A stretch of DNA of 32,936 bases, from assembly GCF_000282615.1 (NCBI RefSeq), contig NZ_AKIY01000338.1, positions 1 through 32,936 on the forward strand, in the 5' to 3' direction. The notes under the pieces are model-generated. The model did no database searches, had not been told where the DNA came from, and worked only from the letters and a program-made list of their open reading frames with translations. The translations under genes and the position numbers were made by a program. Positions 22,037-29,047 of this stretch are shown here, piece after piece (position 1 is the first letter of the stretch; each line of letters begins with the position of its first letter). Source of the DNA: Bradyrhizobium sp. YR681 (GTDB lineage: Bacteria; Pseudomonadota; Alphaproteobacteria; Rhizobiales; Xanthobacteraceae).

Positions 22037-22684
22037 ATGCCCGCAAAACGATCCGGCGACACCGCGCCGCAGCGGCGCGACCCCGTCGCCACCCGCAAGA
22101 AGCTGCTGACCGCGGCGCGCCTGGAATTCGCCAGGCACGGCCTTGCCGGCGCCCGCGTCGACGAGATCGCGATGCGCGCCGGCGTCAACAAGCAGCTCGT
22201 CTACCACTATTTCGGCGACAAGGACGCGCTCTACCTCGCCGTGCTCGAAGTGGTCTATGAGGACATCCGCGAGCAGGAGCGCAGGCTCAATCTGGAAGGC
22301 CTGCCGCCGGACAAGGCGATCCGCCGGCTGATCGAAGCTTCGTTCGACCATTTGGCGGCAAACCCTGATTTCATCGTGCTTTTGAACGACGAGAACCGCG
22401 GCGGCGCGCGCCATGTGCGCGGCTCGACCCGGCTGGAAGCGATGCATTCCCCGCTGGTCAAGAGCGTCTCCCACATCCTCCATGAAGGCGTGCGCTCGGG
22501 CGTGTTCCGCAAGGGGATCGATCCCATCCAGCTCTACATCTCCATCGCGGGGCTGAGCTATTTCTTCTTCTCCAACACCCCGACGCTGTCGGCGATCTTC
22601 GGCAAGGACCTGTCGAGCCGCGCCCAGCGCCAGTCCCGCCGCCGGCATGTCGTCGACCTCGTGCTCCAGTCGCTCCGGCCATAA
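22037..22684 (+). CDS. TetR-family regulator of the ABC/DapA-like cassette
   Basis: The 215-residue protein starts MPAKRSGDTAPQRRDPVATR. The HTH domain (about 20-65) contains RLEFARHGLAGARVDEIAMRAGVNKQLVYHYFGDKDALY, a very standard TetR_N. The C-terminal part (DKAIRRLIEASFDHLAANPDF, GVRSGVFRKGIDPIQLYISIAGLSYFFFSN) fits the RutR/YcdC-like C-terminal domain that in RutR binds uracil. The start is not secure: the CAAC-N6-GTTG site ends 3 nt before ATG 22037, leaving no room for a ribosome site; earlier in-frame starts are ATG 21995 and GTG 21983. It probably controls the divergent binding protein and the downstream operon. Confidence 0.87.
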   Translation: MPAKRSGDTAPQRRDPVATRKKLLTAARLEFARHGLAGARVDEIAMRAGVNKQLVYHYFGDKDALYLAVLEVVYEDIREQERRLNLEGLPPDKAIRRLIEASFDHLAANPDFIVLLNDENRGGARHVRGSTRLEAMHSPLVKSVSHILHEGVRSGVFRKGIDPIQLYISIAGLSYFFFSNTPTLSAIFGKDLSSRAQRQSRRRHVVDLVLQSLRP

Positions 22685-22685
22685 T

Positions 22686-22699
22686 CAACCAACTGGTTG
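22686..22699. promoter_or_regulatory. CAAC-N6-GTTG site before the permease operon (probable operator 2)
   Basis: CAACCAACTGGTTG begins 2 nt after the tetR stop codon and is widened to 16 bp by a matching T and A (arms TCAACCA and TGGTTGA, 2-nt centre). It is about 70 nt before the permease GTG and shares its framework with the site at 22020. A promoter for the operon probably lies here. Confidence 0.55.
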
Positions 22700-22766
22700 A
22701 AACTTGGCCCGAGGACGGTTAGGCTCACCGCCGTGGCAGTGAAGCCGCGGCAATTGGGAGCAACAG

Positions 22767-23537
22767 GTGACAGCTCGCGGAGCAGGTCCGGCACGCAGCT
22801 TTGCGATCATCCTGATCGTGCATCTGGCCGTGCTCGTGCTCTGGCAGCTCCTGGTCGACGCCTTCCACGTCCCGAAATTCATCCTGCCCTCGCCACTGGC
22901 GACGGTGCAGACGCTGGCAACCGCGAACTATGCCTGGGGCGCCAATACGCTGGTGACGGCCGTCGAGATCGTCGGCGGCTTCGCGCTCGGCGCCTTCGTC
23001 GGCGTGACGCTCGCCGTGATCTTCAGCTGGGCGCCGCTGGTCAGCCTCGTGCTGCTGCCGCTGTTCGTGACCTTGAACATGATCCCGAAGGTCGCGCTCG
23101 GGCCGCTTCTGATCGTCTGGTTCTCCTACGGCATCCTGCCGAACATCCTGATCGCCTTCAGCATCTGCTTCTTCCCGATCCTGCTCACGACGGCGCGGGG
23201 CCTGCGCGAGGTCGAGCCTGACCTGCTCGACCTCGTCAAATCGCTGCGCGGCTCACGCTGGACGCTGTTTCGCAAGATCCAGCTGCCGGGGTCGCTGCCC
23301 TACATCTTCTCCGGCATGAAGGTCGGCGCCATCCTGGCGGTCGCCGGCGCCATCGTCGGCGAGTTCATCGCCTCCGAGCGCGGGCTCGGCTACCTCATGA
23401 TCCAGGTGCAGTCCTCGCTCGATACGCCCGCGATGGTGATGGCCGTCGTGCTGCTGACCTTGCTCGGCGTCGCCCTCTACGGCCTCGTGCTCGCCCTCGA
23501 ACGCATGTTCGTGGTCGGCGATGCCAGACAAAGCTAA
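22767..23537 (+). CDS. ABC transporter permease (SsuC/TauC/ThiX type)
   Basis: The 256-residue protein starts at GTG 22767, with GGGAG at about 6 nt. It has six hydrophobic helices and the BPD_transp_1 loop EVEPDLLDLVKSLRGSRWTLFRKIQLPGSLPYIFSGMKVG in outline, with the conserved LRGSRW...LPGSLPYIFSG contact for the ATPase. NMIPKVALGPLLIVWFSYG before it is the block typical of nitrate/sulfonate/thiamine-precursor importers. It would form the membrane pore with the binding protein at 20932 and the ATPase at 26457. First gene of a five-gene operon. Confidence 0.92.
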   Translation: MTARGAGPARSFAIILIVHLAVLVLWQLLVDAFHVPKFILPSPLATVQTLATANYAWGANTLVTAVEIVGGFALGAFVGVTLAVIFSWAPLVSLVLLPLFVTLNMIPKVALGPLLIVWFSYGILPNILIAFSICFFPILLTTARGLREVEPDLLDLVKSLRGSRWTLFRKIQLPGSLPYIFSGMKVGAILAVAGAIVGEFIASERGLGYLMIQVQSSLDTPAMVMAVVLLTLLGVALYGLVLALERMFVVGDARQS

Positions 23538-23552
23538 ACGAAGGACCGCCCC

Positions 23553-24590
23553 ATGCTGCTCACCCGCCAGACGCTGCCAAAGACCATCCCCGATATCGCA
23601 GCCCTCGACGAGCTGCTGTGCCGGCCGACCCAGGCGCTGATCGACGACCTCGAAAAGGTCGAGGGCGACATCATGATCCTCGGCGTCGCCGGCAAGATGG
23701 GTCCGACACTGGCGGGGCTGGCGAAGGCCGCCGCCCCCGATCGCCGCGTCATCGGCGTCGCCCGCTTCAGCGACGCGCGCGTGAAGGACTGGCTGCACGC
23801 GCGCGGCGTCGAGACCATCAATTGCGACCTGCTGGATGAGGCCGCGATCAACACCCTGCCGAAGGCGCCCAACATCATCTTCATGGCGGGCCGCAAGTTC
23901 GGCGCCGAGGGCGACCTGTCGCTGACCTGGGCGATGAACGCGCACGTGCCGGCACTGGTGGCACAGGCTTTCCCGTCGTCGCGGATCGTCGCTTTCTCGA
24001 CCGGCTGCGTCTATCCGTTCGTGCCCGTCGACGGCAAGGGATCGACCGAGGAGATGGCGCCGAATCCGCCCGGCGAATACGCCCAGTCCTGCGTCGGCCG
24101 CGAGCGCATGTTCGAATATTTCTCGCGCAAGTTCGGAACGCCAGGCCGCCTGTTCCGCCTCAACTATGCGATCGACATGCGCTATGGCGTGCTGCACGAC
24201 ATCGCCACAAAGGTGCTCACGGGCACGCCGATCGACGTCAGCCTCGGCCACGTCAATTTCATCTGGCAGGGCGATGCCTCCGCGCAGGCGCTGCGCTGCC
24301 TCGCCCATTGCACGGCGCCGTCCTCGCCGATCAATGTCAGCGGCCACGAAATTCTGGCGGTGCGCGATCTCGCCGCAAAATTCGGCGCTCGCTTCGGCCG
24401 CCCGCCGGTGCTGACAGGCAAGGAAGAGCCGACGGCCTGGCTCACGGACACCTCCAGGGCGGTCGAGCTGTTCGGCCTGCCTGTTATCGACACCGAGCAG
24501 TTGATCGCCTGGACCGCGGACTGGGTCTCCCGCGCCATGCCGAGCCTCGGCAAGCCCACCAAATACGAGGTCCGCGATGGACGCTACTGA
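23553..24590 (+). CDS. NAD-dependent epimerase/dehydratase-like protein lacking the catalytic Lys
   Basis: The 345-residue protein has an extended-SDR Rossmann fold: IMILGVAGKMGPTLAG (NAD loop GVAGKMG at 44-50, a GxxGxxG form), CDLLDEAAIN, IIFMAGRKFG, and IVAFSTGCVYPF with Thr150. Tyr176 is in EYAQSCVGRERMFEYF, where the family expects Tyr-x3-Lys; here Cys180 stands in place of Lys. GHVNFIWQGDASAQALRCL and NVSGHEILAVRDLAAKFG are typical of the C-terminal part. It probably acts on a sugar- or acid-type substrate, or only binds one. Starts 15 nt after the permease stop, with AAGGA upstream. It overlaps the GNAT gene by 14 nt. Confidence 0.85.
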   Translation: MLLTRQTLPKTIPDIAALDELLCRPTQALIDDLEKVEGDIMILGVAGKMGPTLAGLAKAAAPDRRVIGVARFSDARVKDWLHARGVETINCDLLDEAAINTLPKAPNIIFMAGRKFGAEGDLSLTWAMNAHVPALVAQAFPSSRIVAFSTGCVYPFVPVDGKGSTEEMAPNPPGEYAQSCVGRERMFEYFSRKFGTPGRLFRLNYAIDMRYGVLHDIATKVLTGTPIDVSLGHVNFIWQGDASAQALRCLAHCTAPSSPINVSGHEILAVRDLAAKFGARFGRPPVLTGKEEPTAWLTDTSRAVELFGLPVIDTEQLIAWTADWVSRAMPSLGKPTKYEVRDGRY

Positions 24591-25398
24591 CGGTCTGCCC
24601 ATCCTCAAGCTCGGGGTCGAGGATGCGATCGCCGGGCTCGCGCTGTCGACGGAAGCACACTGGAACCAGACCGAGGAAGACTGGCGAATCTTCCTGCGCG
24701 ATGGCGTCGTGTTCGGCATCCGCGACGGCATGCGACTGGTGGCGACCGCGGCACTGCTGCCCTATTCCGGCAACAACGCCTGGATCAGCATGGTGCTGGT
24801 ATCAGGCACGCATCGCCGCCGCGGCCTCGCCACGCGCCTCGTCGATACCTGCCTGGAAACCGCGCGCAGGAACGGCCTGACGAGCTGGCTCGACGCGACG
24901 CCCGACGGCGCCGCCGTCTATGGCCCGCTCGGCTTCACGCCGACGCTGCAATTGCGTCGGCTGAAACTGGTGAAGCCCTCGCGCGCCGAAACGCCGCCGA
25001 CGTCATCCGCGACCGTCGATGCGTTGCGCGCGCGGGACCGGCGGGCCACCGGTTTCGACCGCTCCGCCCTGCTCTCCGCCTTCGCACAGCGCCCCGGCTC
25101 ACGCATCGTCTCCGCGAACGGAGCCATCGCGCTGGTTCGCGACGGCCGGACCGCGCGTCATGTTGGCCCTCTGTTTGCCAATCATGCCGCAGCGGCGCTG
25201 GCCCTGGTTGACGTGATCGCACGATCCGAGACCGGCCCGCTCCTGGTCGATGCCATCGCCTCGCAAGCCGCGTTCTTGGAAGGATTGACCGCCTCAGGCT
25301 GGACCATCGAACGCCCGTTCCAGCGCATGCGGTTCGGCCCTGCCACAGCCGCGGGCGAGGAATTGCCATTCGCCGTCGCCGGCCCCGAATTCGGATAG
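24577..25398 (+). CDS. Two-domain GNAT N-acetyltransferase (YitH-like)
   Basis: The 273-residue protein opens with a GNAT domain (1-130): acetyl-CoA loop HRRRGLATRLVD (79-90) with the R/Q-x-x-G-x-A pattern, and DGAAVYGPLGFTPT (110-123). The second half (about 150-270) fits the Acetyltransf_18 domain found after GNAT in YitH-type proteins, ending SGWTIERPFQRMRFGP. The start overlaps the epimerase gene by 14 nt, so translation is probably coupled. The substrate may be an amine made or taken up by this operon, which is inference. Confidence 0.87.
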   Translation: MDATDGLPILKLGVEDAIAGLALSTEAHWNQTEEDWRIFLRDGVVFGIRDGMRLVATAALLPYSGNNAWISMVLVSGTHRRRGLATRLVDTCLETARRNGLTSWLDATPDGAAVYGPLGFTPTLQLRRLKLVKPSRAETPPTSSATVDALRARDRRATGFDRSALLSAFAQRPGSRIVSANGAIALVRDGRTARHVGPLFANHAAAALALVDVIARSETGPLLVDAIASQAAFLEGLTASGWTIERPFQRMRFGPATAAGEELPFAVAGPEFG

Positions 25399-25404
25399 GA
25401 CATC

Positions 25405-26460
25405 ATGCACCACAGCCAGATCAACGCCGATATCCGCAAGCTGATCGCTGACGGCACCGTGCTGCCGGCGCATCCCCTCGCGCTCACCGCCGAGCGCCAG
25501 CTCGACAAGACGCATCAGCGCGCATTGACGCGCTATTACATCGACGCCGGCTCGGGCGGCCTTGCCGTCGGCGTCCACACCACGCAATTCGCGATCCGCG
25601 ATGTCGGGCTCTATCGTCCGGTGCTCGAGCTTGCTGCCGAGACCGCGGCGAACTGGACAAAACGCCCGCTGGCGATGGTTGCGGGCCTCGCAGGCCCTAC
25701 ACAGCAGGCGACCACTGAAGCCCGCACCGCGCGCAACATCGGCTATCACGCCGGGTTGCTCAGCCTCGCCGCGATGAAAAACGCCTCCGAGGACGAGATC
25801 ATCGCGCATTGCACGGCGGTCGCCGCCGAGATCCCGCTGGTCGGCTTCTACCTCCAGCCGGCCGTCGGCGGCGTCATCCTGTCCAGCCGGTTCTGGCAGC
25901 GCTTTGCCTCGATCGACAACGTCATCGCGATCAAGATTGCGCCGTTCAACCGCTACCGCACGCTCGACGTGCTGCGCGGCGTGGCGGCCGCCGGCGCGCT
26001 CGATCGCGTCGCGCTCTATACCGGCAATGACGACCACATCCTGCTCGACCTGATGCTGCCGTTCGATTTGCGCGACAACCGCGTCACCACGCGCACCTAC
26101 TTCAAGGGCGGCCTGCTCGGCCATTGGTCGGTCTGGACCGCGAGCGCCATCAAGCAGTTCGAGCGCTGCAAGGCGGCGCGGCACAAGGACAGCGTGCCAG
26201 CGGACCTGCTCGCGCTCGATGCCCGCGTCACCGACTGCAACAGCGCCTTCTTCGACGTCGCCAACAATTTCCACGGCTGCATCGCCGGCTGCCACGAGAT
26301 CCTGCGTCGCCAGGGCCTGATGCAGGGCCTGTGGTGTCTCGATCCGAACGAGGGCCTGAGCCCCGGCCAGAAGGACGAGATCGACCGCGTCTGTCGCGAG
26401 CACGCCGACCTCAGCGACGACGCGTTCGTGGCCGACAACCTGAACAAATGGCTGGCATGA
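25405..26460 (+). CDS. DapA-family (dihydrodipicolinate synthase/NAL) lyase
   Basis: The 351-residue protein is a class I aldolase-type TIM barrel. The predicted Schiff-base Lys177 is in VIAIKIAPFNRY and Tyr149 in LVGFYLQPAVGG, 28 residues apart, the same spacing as Tyr133/Lys161 of E. coli DapA. GGLAVGVHTTQFAIRD replaces the GTTGE loop, and the protein is about 55 residues longer than DapA, so it is not the lysine enzyme. It probably cleaves or dehydrates a keto or sugar acid to pyruvate or a related product. Starts 6 nt after the GNAT gene; its stop overlaps the ATPase start. Confidence 0.88.
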   Translation: MHHSQINADIRKLIADGTVLPAHPLALTAERQLDKTHQRALTRYYIDAGSGGLAVGVHTTQFAIRDVGLYRPVLELAAETAANWTKRPLAMVAGLAGPTQQATTEARTARNIGYHAGLLSLAAMKNASEDEIIAHCTAVAAEIPLVGFYLQPAVGGVILSSRFWQRFASIDNVIAIKIAPFNRYRTLDVLRGVAAAGALDRVALYTGNDDHILLDLMLPFDLRDNRVTTRTYFKGGLLGHWSVWTASAIKQFERCKAARHKDSVPADLLALDARVTDCNSAFFDVANNFHGCIAGCHEILRRQGLMQGLWCLDPNEGLSPGQKDEIDRVCREHADLSDDAFVADNLNKWLA

Positions 26461-27227
26461 CGGCCGAGCCCTTCATCAGCCTGCGCGGCGTGCGAAAAGT
26501 CTACCGCGGCGGCGGCACCGAATTTCTCGCAGTGTCCGACGTCACCATGGACGTGCAGGAAGGCGAGCTGGTCTCGCTGGTCGGCCCGTCCGGCTGCGGC
26601 AAGACCACGGTGATGAAGATCCTGGCCGGGCTGCACGGCGCCGACGGCGGCACCGTCAAGATCGGCAACGCCAAAAGCCCGTTCGATCCGACCCGCGACA
26701 TCGGCATGGTGTTCCAGCAGGCGCTGCTGCTGAAATGGCGGACCATCTTGGATAACGTGCTGCTGCCGGCCGAGATCGTGGGCCTGCCGATCAAGGCCGC
26801 GCGCGAGCGGGCGCGCGACCTGCTCAATCTCGTTGGCCTCTCGGGCTATGAGCAGAAATATCCGCGCGAGCTCTCCGGCGGCATGCAGCAGCGCACCGCG
26901 ATCGCGCGCGCCTTCATTCACGATCCAAAACTGATCCTGATGGACGAGCCGTTCGGCGCGCTGGACGCGCTGACGCGCGAGCAGATGAATCTGGAGATGC
27001 TGCGGATCTGGCGCGAGAGCGGCAAGACCATCATCTTCGTCACGCATTCGATCCAGGAAGCCGTGTTCCTGTCCTCGCACTGCGCGGTGCTGACCGCGGG
27101 CCCCGCGAAGATGGCCGATTACTTCCCGATCGACCTGCCCTTCCCGCGCGATCTCCCGCTGAAAACCACGGACGCGTTCGGCGCGTATGCCAGGCGCATC
27201 TATGCGAAGCTGGGCCTCACTCCGTAG
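26457..27227 (+). CDS. ABC transporter ATP-binding protein (SsuB/TauB type)
   Basis: The 256-residue ATPase starts at ATG 26457, overlapping the lyase stop by 4 nt. Walker A is GPSGCGKTT (43-51), followed by the Q-loop MVFQQALLLKW, the signature LSGGMQQRTAIARA (about 140-153), Walker B LILMDEPFGALD (about 160-171) and the H-loop VTHSIQEAVFL. It powers import by the binding protein and permease of the cassette. The stop codon TAG is provided by the first bases of a GTAGCCCGG repeat, so the original C-terminus may have been longer or different. Confidence 0.94.
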   Translation: MTAEPFISLRGVRKVYRGGGTEFLAVSDVTMDVQEGELVSLVGPSGCGKTTVMKILAGLHGADGGTVKIGNAKSPFDPTRDIGMVFQQALLLKWRTILDNVLLPAEIVGLPIKAARERARDLLNLVGLSGYEQKYPRELSGGMQQRTAIARAFIHDPKLILMDEPFGALDALTREQMNLEMLRIWRESGKTIIFVTHSIQEAVFLSSHCAVLTAGPAKMADYFPIDLPFPRDLPLKTTDAFGAYARRIYAKLGLTP

Positions 27228-27309
27228 CCCGGATGAAGCGAAGCGCAATCCGGGAAAGTGCCGATGACGCGCGAGGCCCCGGATTACGCTTACGCTCCAT
27301 CCGGGCTAC
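27224..27309. repeat. GTAGCCCGG...CCGGGCTAC element, copy 2
   Basis: This copy opens GTAGCCCGGATGAAGCGAAG and closes TACGCTCCATCCGGGCTAC. Bases 27225-27227 form the stop codon of the ABC ATPase. It is part of the duplicated unit 27224-27384. Confidence 0.85.
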
Positions 27310-27349
27310 GAAAGCGGGGCGCGGCGTAAACACCGCGCCCTCCTCACGC

Positions 27350-27384
27350 TCAGCTCTTGTTGCGCATCTTGCCAAGCAGATAGT
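27350..27384 (-). pseudogene. Duplicated 3' end of the TRAP binding-protein gene
   Basis: On the minus strand this stretch encodes YLLGKMRNKS and a TGA stop, nearly the same as the YLLGKMRNKT end of the intact gene. Upstream of it lies the second repeat element, not the rest of the gene, so it is a remnant of about 11 codons created by the tandem duplication. Confidence 0.8.
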
Positions 27385-27386
27385 CC

Positions 27387-27475
27387 GTAGCCCGGATGGA
27401 GCGAAGCGCAATCCGGGAAAGTGCCGATGACGCGCGAGAGAATCCCGGATTACGCTTACGCTCCATCCGGGCTAC
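27387..27475. repeat. GTAGCCCGG...CCGGGCTAC element, copy 3
   Basis: The element opens GTAGCCCGGATGGAGCGAAG and closes ACGCTCCATCCGGGCTAC. It differs from copy 2 mainly in the centre (GAGAATCCC against GGCCCC). It is part of the right duplicated unit. Confidence 0.85.
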
Positions 27476-27481
27476 GAAGCG

Positions 27482-27505
27482 GGGCGCGGCGTAACTACCG
27501 CGCCC
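27482..27505 (-). terminator. Hairpin after the TRAP binding-protein gene
   Basis: An 8-bp stem GGGCGCGG/CCGCGCCC with an 8-nt loop starts about 10 nt after the stop of the TRAP gene on the minus strand. There is no U-tract. The same hairpin occurs in the left duplicated unit (27317-27340). Confidence 0.5.
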
Positions 27506-27514
27506 TCCTTACGC

Positions 27515-28606
27515 TCAGGTCTTGTTGCGCATCTTGCCAAGCAGATAGTTGTCGTAAAAATTCTCCGCGATCTGCGTGTAGAACAACAGCTCCTTCATAT
27601 ACGCGTCGTGGCTCTCCTTGGTGCGCTTGAACAGATCGCTCTTGGCGGCGAGCTCGTTCAGGTGCTCCTGGGTCGCATTGTAGCAGGCTTCCAGCACCGG
27701 CTGCGGGAACGCCTTCAGCTCCGCGCCGTTGGCGATCAGCCGCTTCAGCGCTGCCGGATTCACGCTGTCGTACTTTTCCAGCATCCATGCGCCCGCAGCG
27801 GAAGCGGCCTGGTTGACGACCGCCTGATACTGCTTCGGCAGGCTCGCCCATTTCTCGTCATTGACGATCATGTGCAGCATGGCGCCGCCCTCCCACCAGC
27901 CGGGGAAGTAGTAGTATTTCGCGACCTTCTGGAAGCCGAGCTTCTCGTCGTCATAAGGACCGACGAACTCGACCGCGTCGAGCGAGCCCTTCTCCAGCGC
28001 CGCGTAGATGTCGCCGCCCGCGAGCTGCTGCGGCACCACGCCGAGCCGCGCCAGCACATGGCCGCCCATGCCGGCGATACGGAATTTCAGGCCCTTGAGA
28101 TCGTCGACGGTCTTGATCTCCTTGCGGAACCAGCCGCCCATCTGGGTGCCGGAATTGCCGCAGAGGATGGCGTGGGTCTTGAACGGCTTCAGCGCCTCGT
28201 TGGTGAGGTCGGCACCGCCACCGAAATGCCACCAGGATTCCTGGTGGCGATGGTTCATGCCGAACGGGGCGCCGGTGGCATAGGCCAGCGCCGGCTCCTT
28301 GCCGATGTAGAAATACAGCGGCGTCTGCGCCATCTCGACGGTGGCGACGCTGACGGCATCGAGCGCCTGCAGGCCGGGCACGAGCTCGCCGGCTGCGAAG
28401 GTCTGGATCTGGAATTTGTTGTCGGTGGCTTCCGCAACATATTTCGCAAAGGTCTGCGCCGTGCCGTAGATGGTGTCGAGCGATTTCGGGAAGCTCGAAG
28501 TCAGGCGCCATTTGATCTCGGGCGCGCTCTGCGCGATCGCAGGTGCAGCAACCAGCGTCGTCGCGCCGGCGACCGCGCCGCCCGTGAGGAATGTACGGCG
28601 TTTCAT
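27515..28606 (-). CDS. TRAP transporter substrate-binding protein, DctP/TakP type
   Basis: The 363-residue protein starts at ATG 28606. The N-terminus MKRRTFLTGGAVAGATTLVA is a twin-arginine signal (RRTFL). The body shows the DctP fold: IKWRLTSSFPKSLDTIYG, VPGLQALDAVSVATVEMA, LKGLKFRIAGMGGHVLARLG, LEKGSLDAVEFVGPYDDEKLG and YYYFPGWWEGGAMLHMIVN, close to TakP-like proteins that bind 2-oxo acids. It delivers the ligand to a DctQM membrane complex driven by an ion gradient. No dctQ or dctM gene lies on either side within the window. Its last codons are duplicated in the tandem repeat downstream. Confidence 0.9.
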   Translation of the reverse strand: MKRRTFLTGGAVAGATTLVAAPAIAQSAPEIKWRLTSSFPKSLDTIYGTAQTFAKYVAEATDNKFQIQTFAAGELVPGLQALDAVSVATVEMAQTPLYFYIGKEPALAYATGAPFGMNHRHQESWWHFGGGADLTNEALKPFKTHAILCGNSGTQMGGWFRKEIKTVDDLKGLKFRIAGMGGHVLARLGVVPQQLAGGDIYAALEKGSLDAVEFVGPYDDEKLGFQKVAKYYYFPGWWEGGAMLHMIVNDEKWASLPKQYQAVVNQAASAAGAWMLEKYDSVNPAALKRLIANGAELKAFPQPVLEACYNATQEHLNELAAKSDLFKRTKESHDAYMKELLFYTQIAENFYDNYLLGKMRNKT

Positions 28607-28725
28607 GATGGGTTTTCTCCCTTAAAGTAAGCTTCAAACATACGGACTTCTGGCCACGGTCTTCGCGGACCGTTTGCCCGTTCCTATAGCGGAGTTCAAG
28701 GTGTGAGCGGAAGGCCCGTAGCCCG

Positions 28726-28983
28726 TCAGAGCAGCTTCGCGCTCACGAACAGCGCGCGTACGGCGTTGGTCGCCTGCACCGCGAGCATGGCATTGCCGGC
28801 AGCGCCTTCCAGCGCCGCGACGGCCTCTTCGTGCAGGGAGCGGAATTCCATCCACTCGACCGACTTGAAATTGGTGAGGAATTGATAGGCCTGGCCGACC
28901 GTCGCAATCGCCAGCGTGTCGCCGTTCAGCTTGATCTTGAACGTCGTGCGCAGCGGGGTCTCTGAATTCTGGGGATCACTCAT
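28726..28983 (-). CDS. DUF982-like small protein (85 aa)
   Basis: ATG 28983 opens a small cytoplasmic protein: MSDPQNSETPLRTTFKIKLNG, IATVGQAYQFLTNFKSVEWM, EFRSLHEEAVAALEGAAGNA, NAVRALFVSAKLL. The VGQAYxFL block, the central H-x3-A with A-L-x-G and the final AR/R-x-x-F-x-x-A helix are the pattern of DUF982, a family nearly restricted to Rhizobiales and present in several copies per genome. Function unknown. It lies between the TRAP gene and the DUF2778 gene, all on the minus strand, with gaps of 119 and 64 nt. Confidence 0.65.
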   Translation of the reverse strand: MSDPQNSETPLRTTFKIKLNGDTLAIATVGQAYQFLTNFKSVEWMEFRSLHEEAVAALEGAAGNAMLAVQATNAVRALFVSAKLL

Positions 28984-29047
28984 GGGCTGCTTCTGGACGA
29001 GGACGGCTTAACGAAGGGGAAACGGCCGCCCCGCCGTTCGCCAAATA

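Larger units (their letters stand above)
27224..27549. repeat. Imperfect tandem duplication, unit about 161-163 bp
   Basis: Units 27224-27384 and 27387-27549 match along their whole length apart from scattered substitutions and small indels. Each holds a GTAGCCCGG element, a GGGCGCGG/CCGCGCCC hairpin (27317-27340 and 27482-27505) and the sequence for the C-terminal residues YLLGKMRNK plus stop of the TRAP binding protein. The right unit overlaps the real gene end; the left one is a remnant without the rest of the gene. Confidence 0.9.

Noticed and set aside
23253..24731. 492-codon minus-strand open frame opposite the permease and epimerase genes
   Set aside because: Arg/Asp/His-rich shadow of two well-supported genes.
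20932..27227. Reading the cassette as lysine biosynthesis because of the DapA-family protein
   Set aside because: The protein is about 55 residues longer than DapA, lacks the GTTGE loop and sits with an importer; Tyr/Lys spacing supports the fold only.
27224..27549. Possible CRISPR-like array because of repeated palindromes
   Set aside because: There are only two units of about 160 bp, without short regular repeats and spacers or cas genes.
28656..28673. ACGGTC/GACCGT hairpin downstream of the DUF982 gene as terminator
   Set aside because: Only a 6-bp stem, no U-tract, and about 50 nt from the stop; not convincing.
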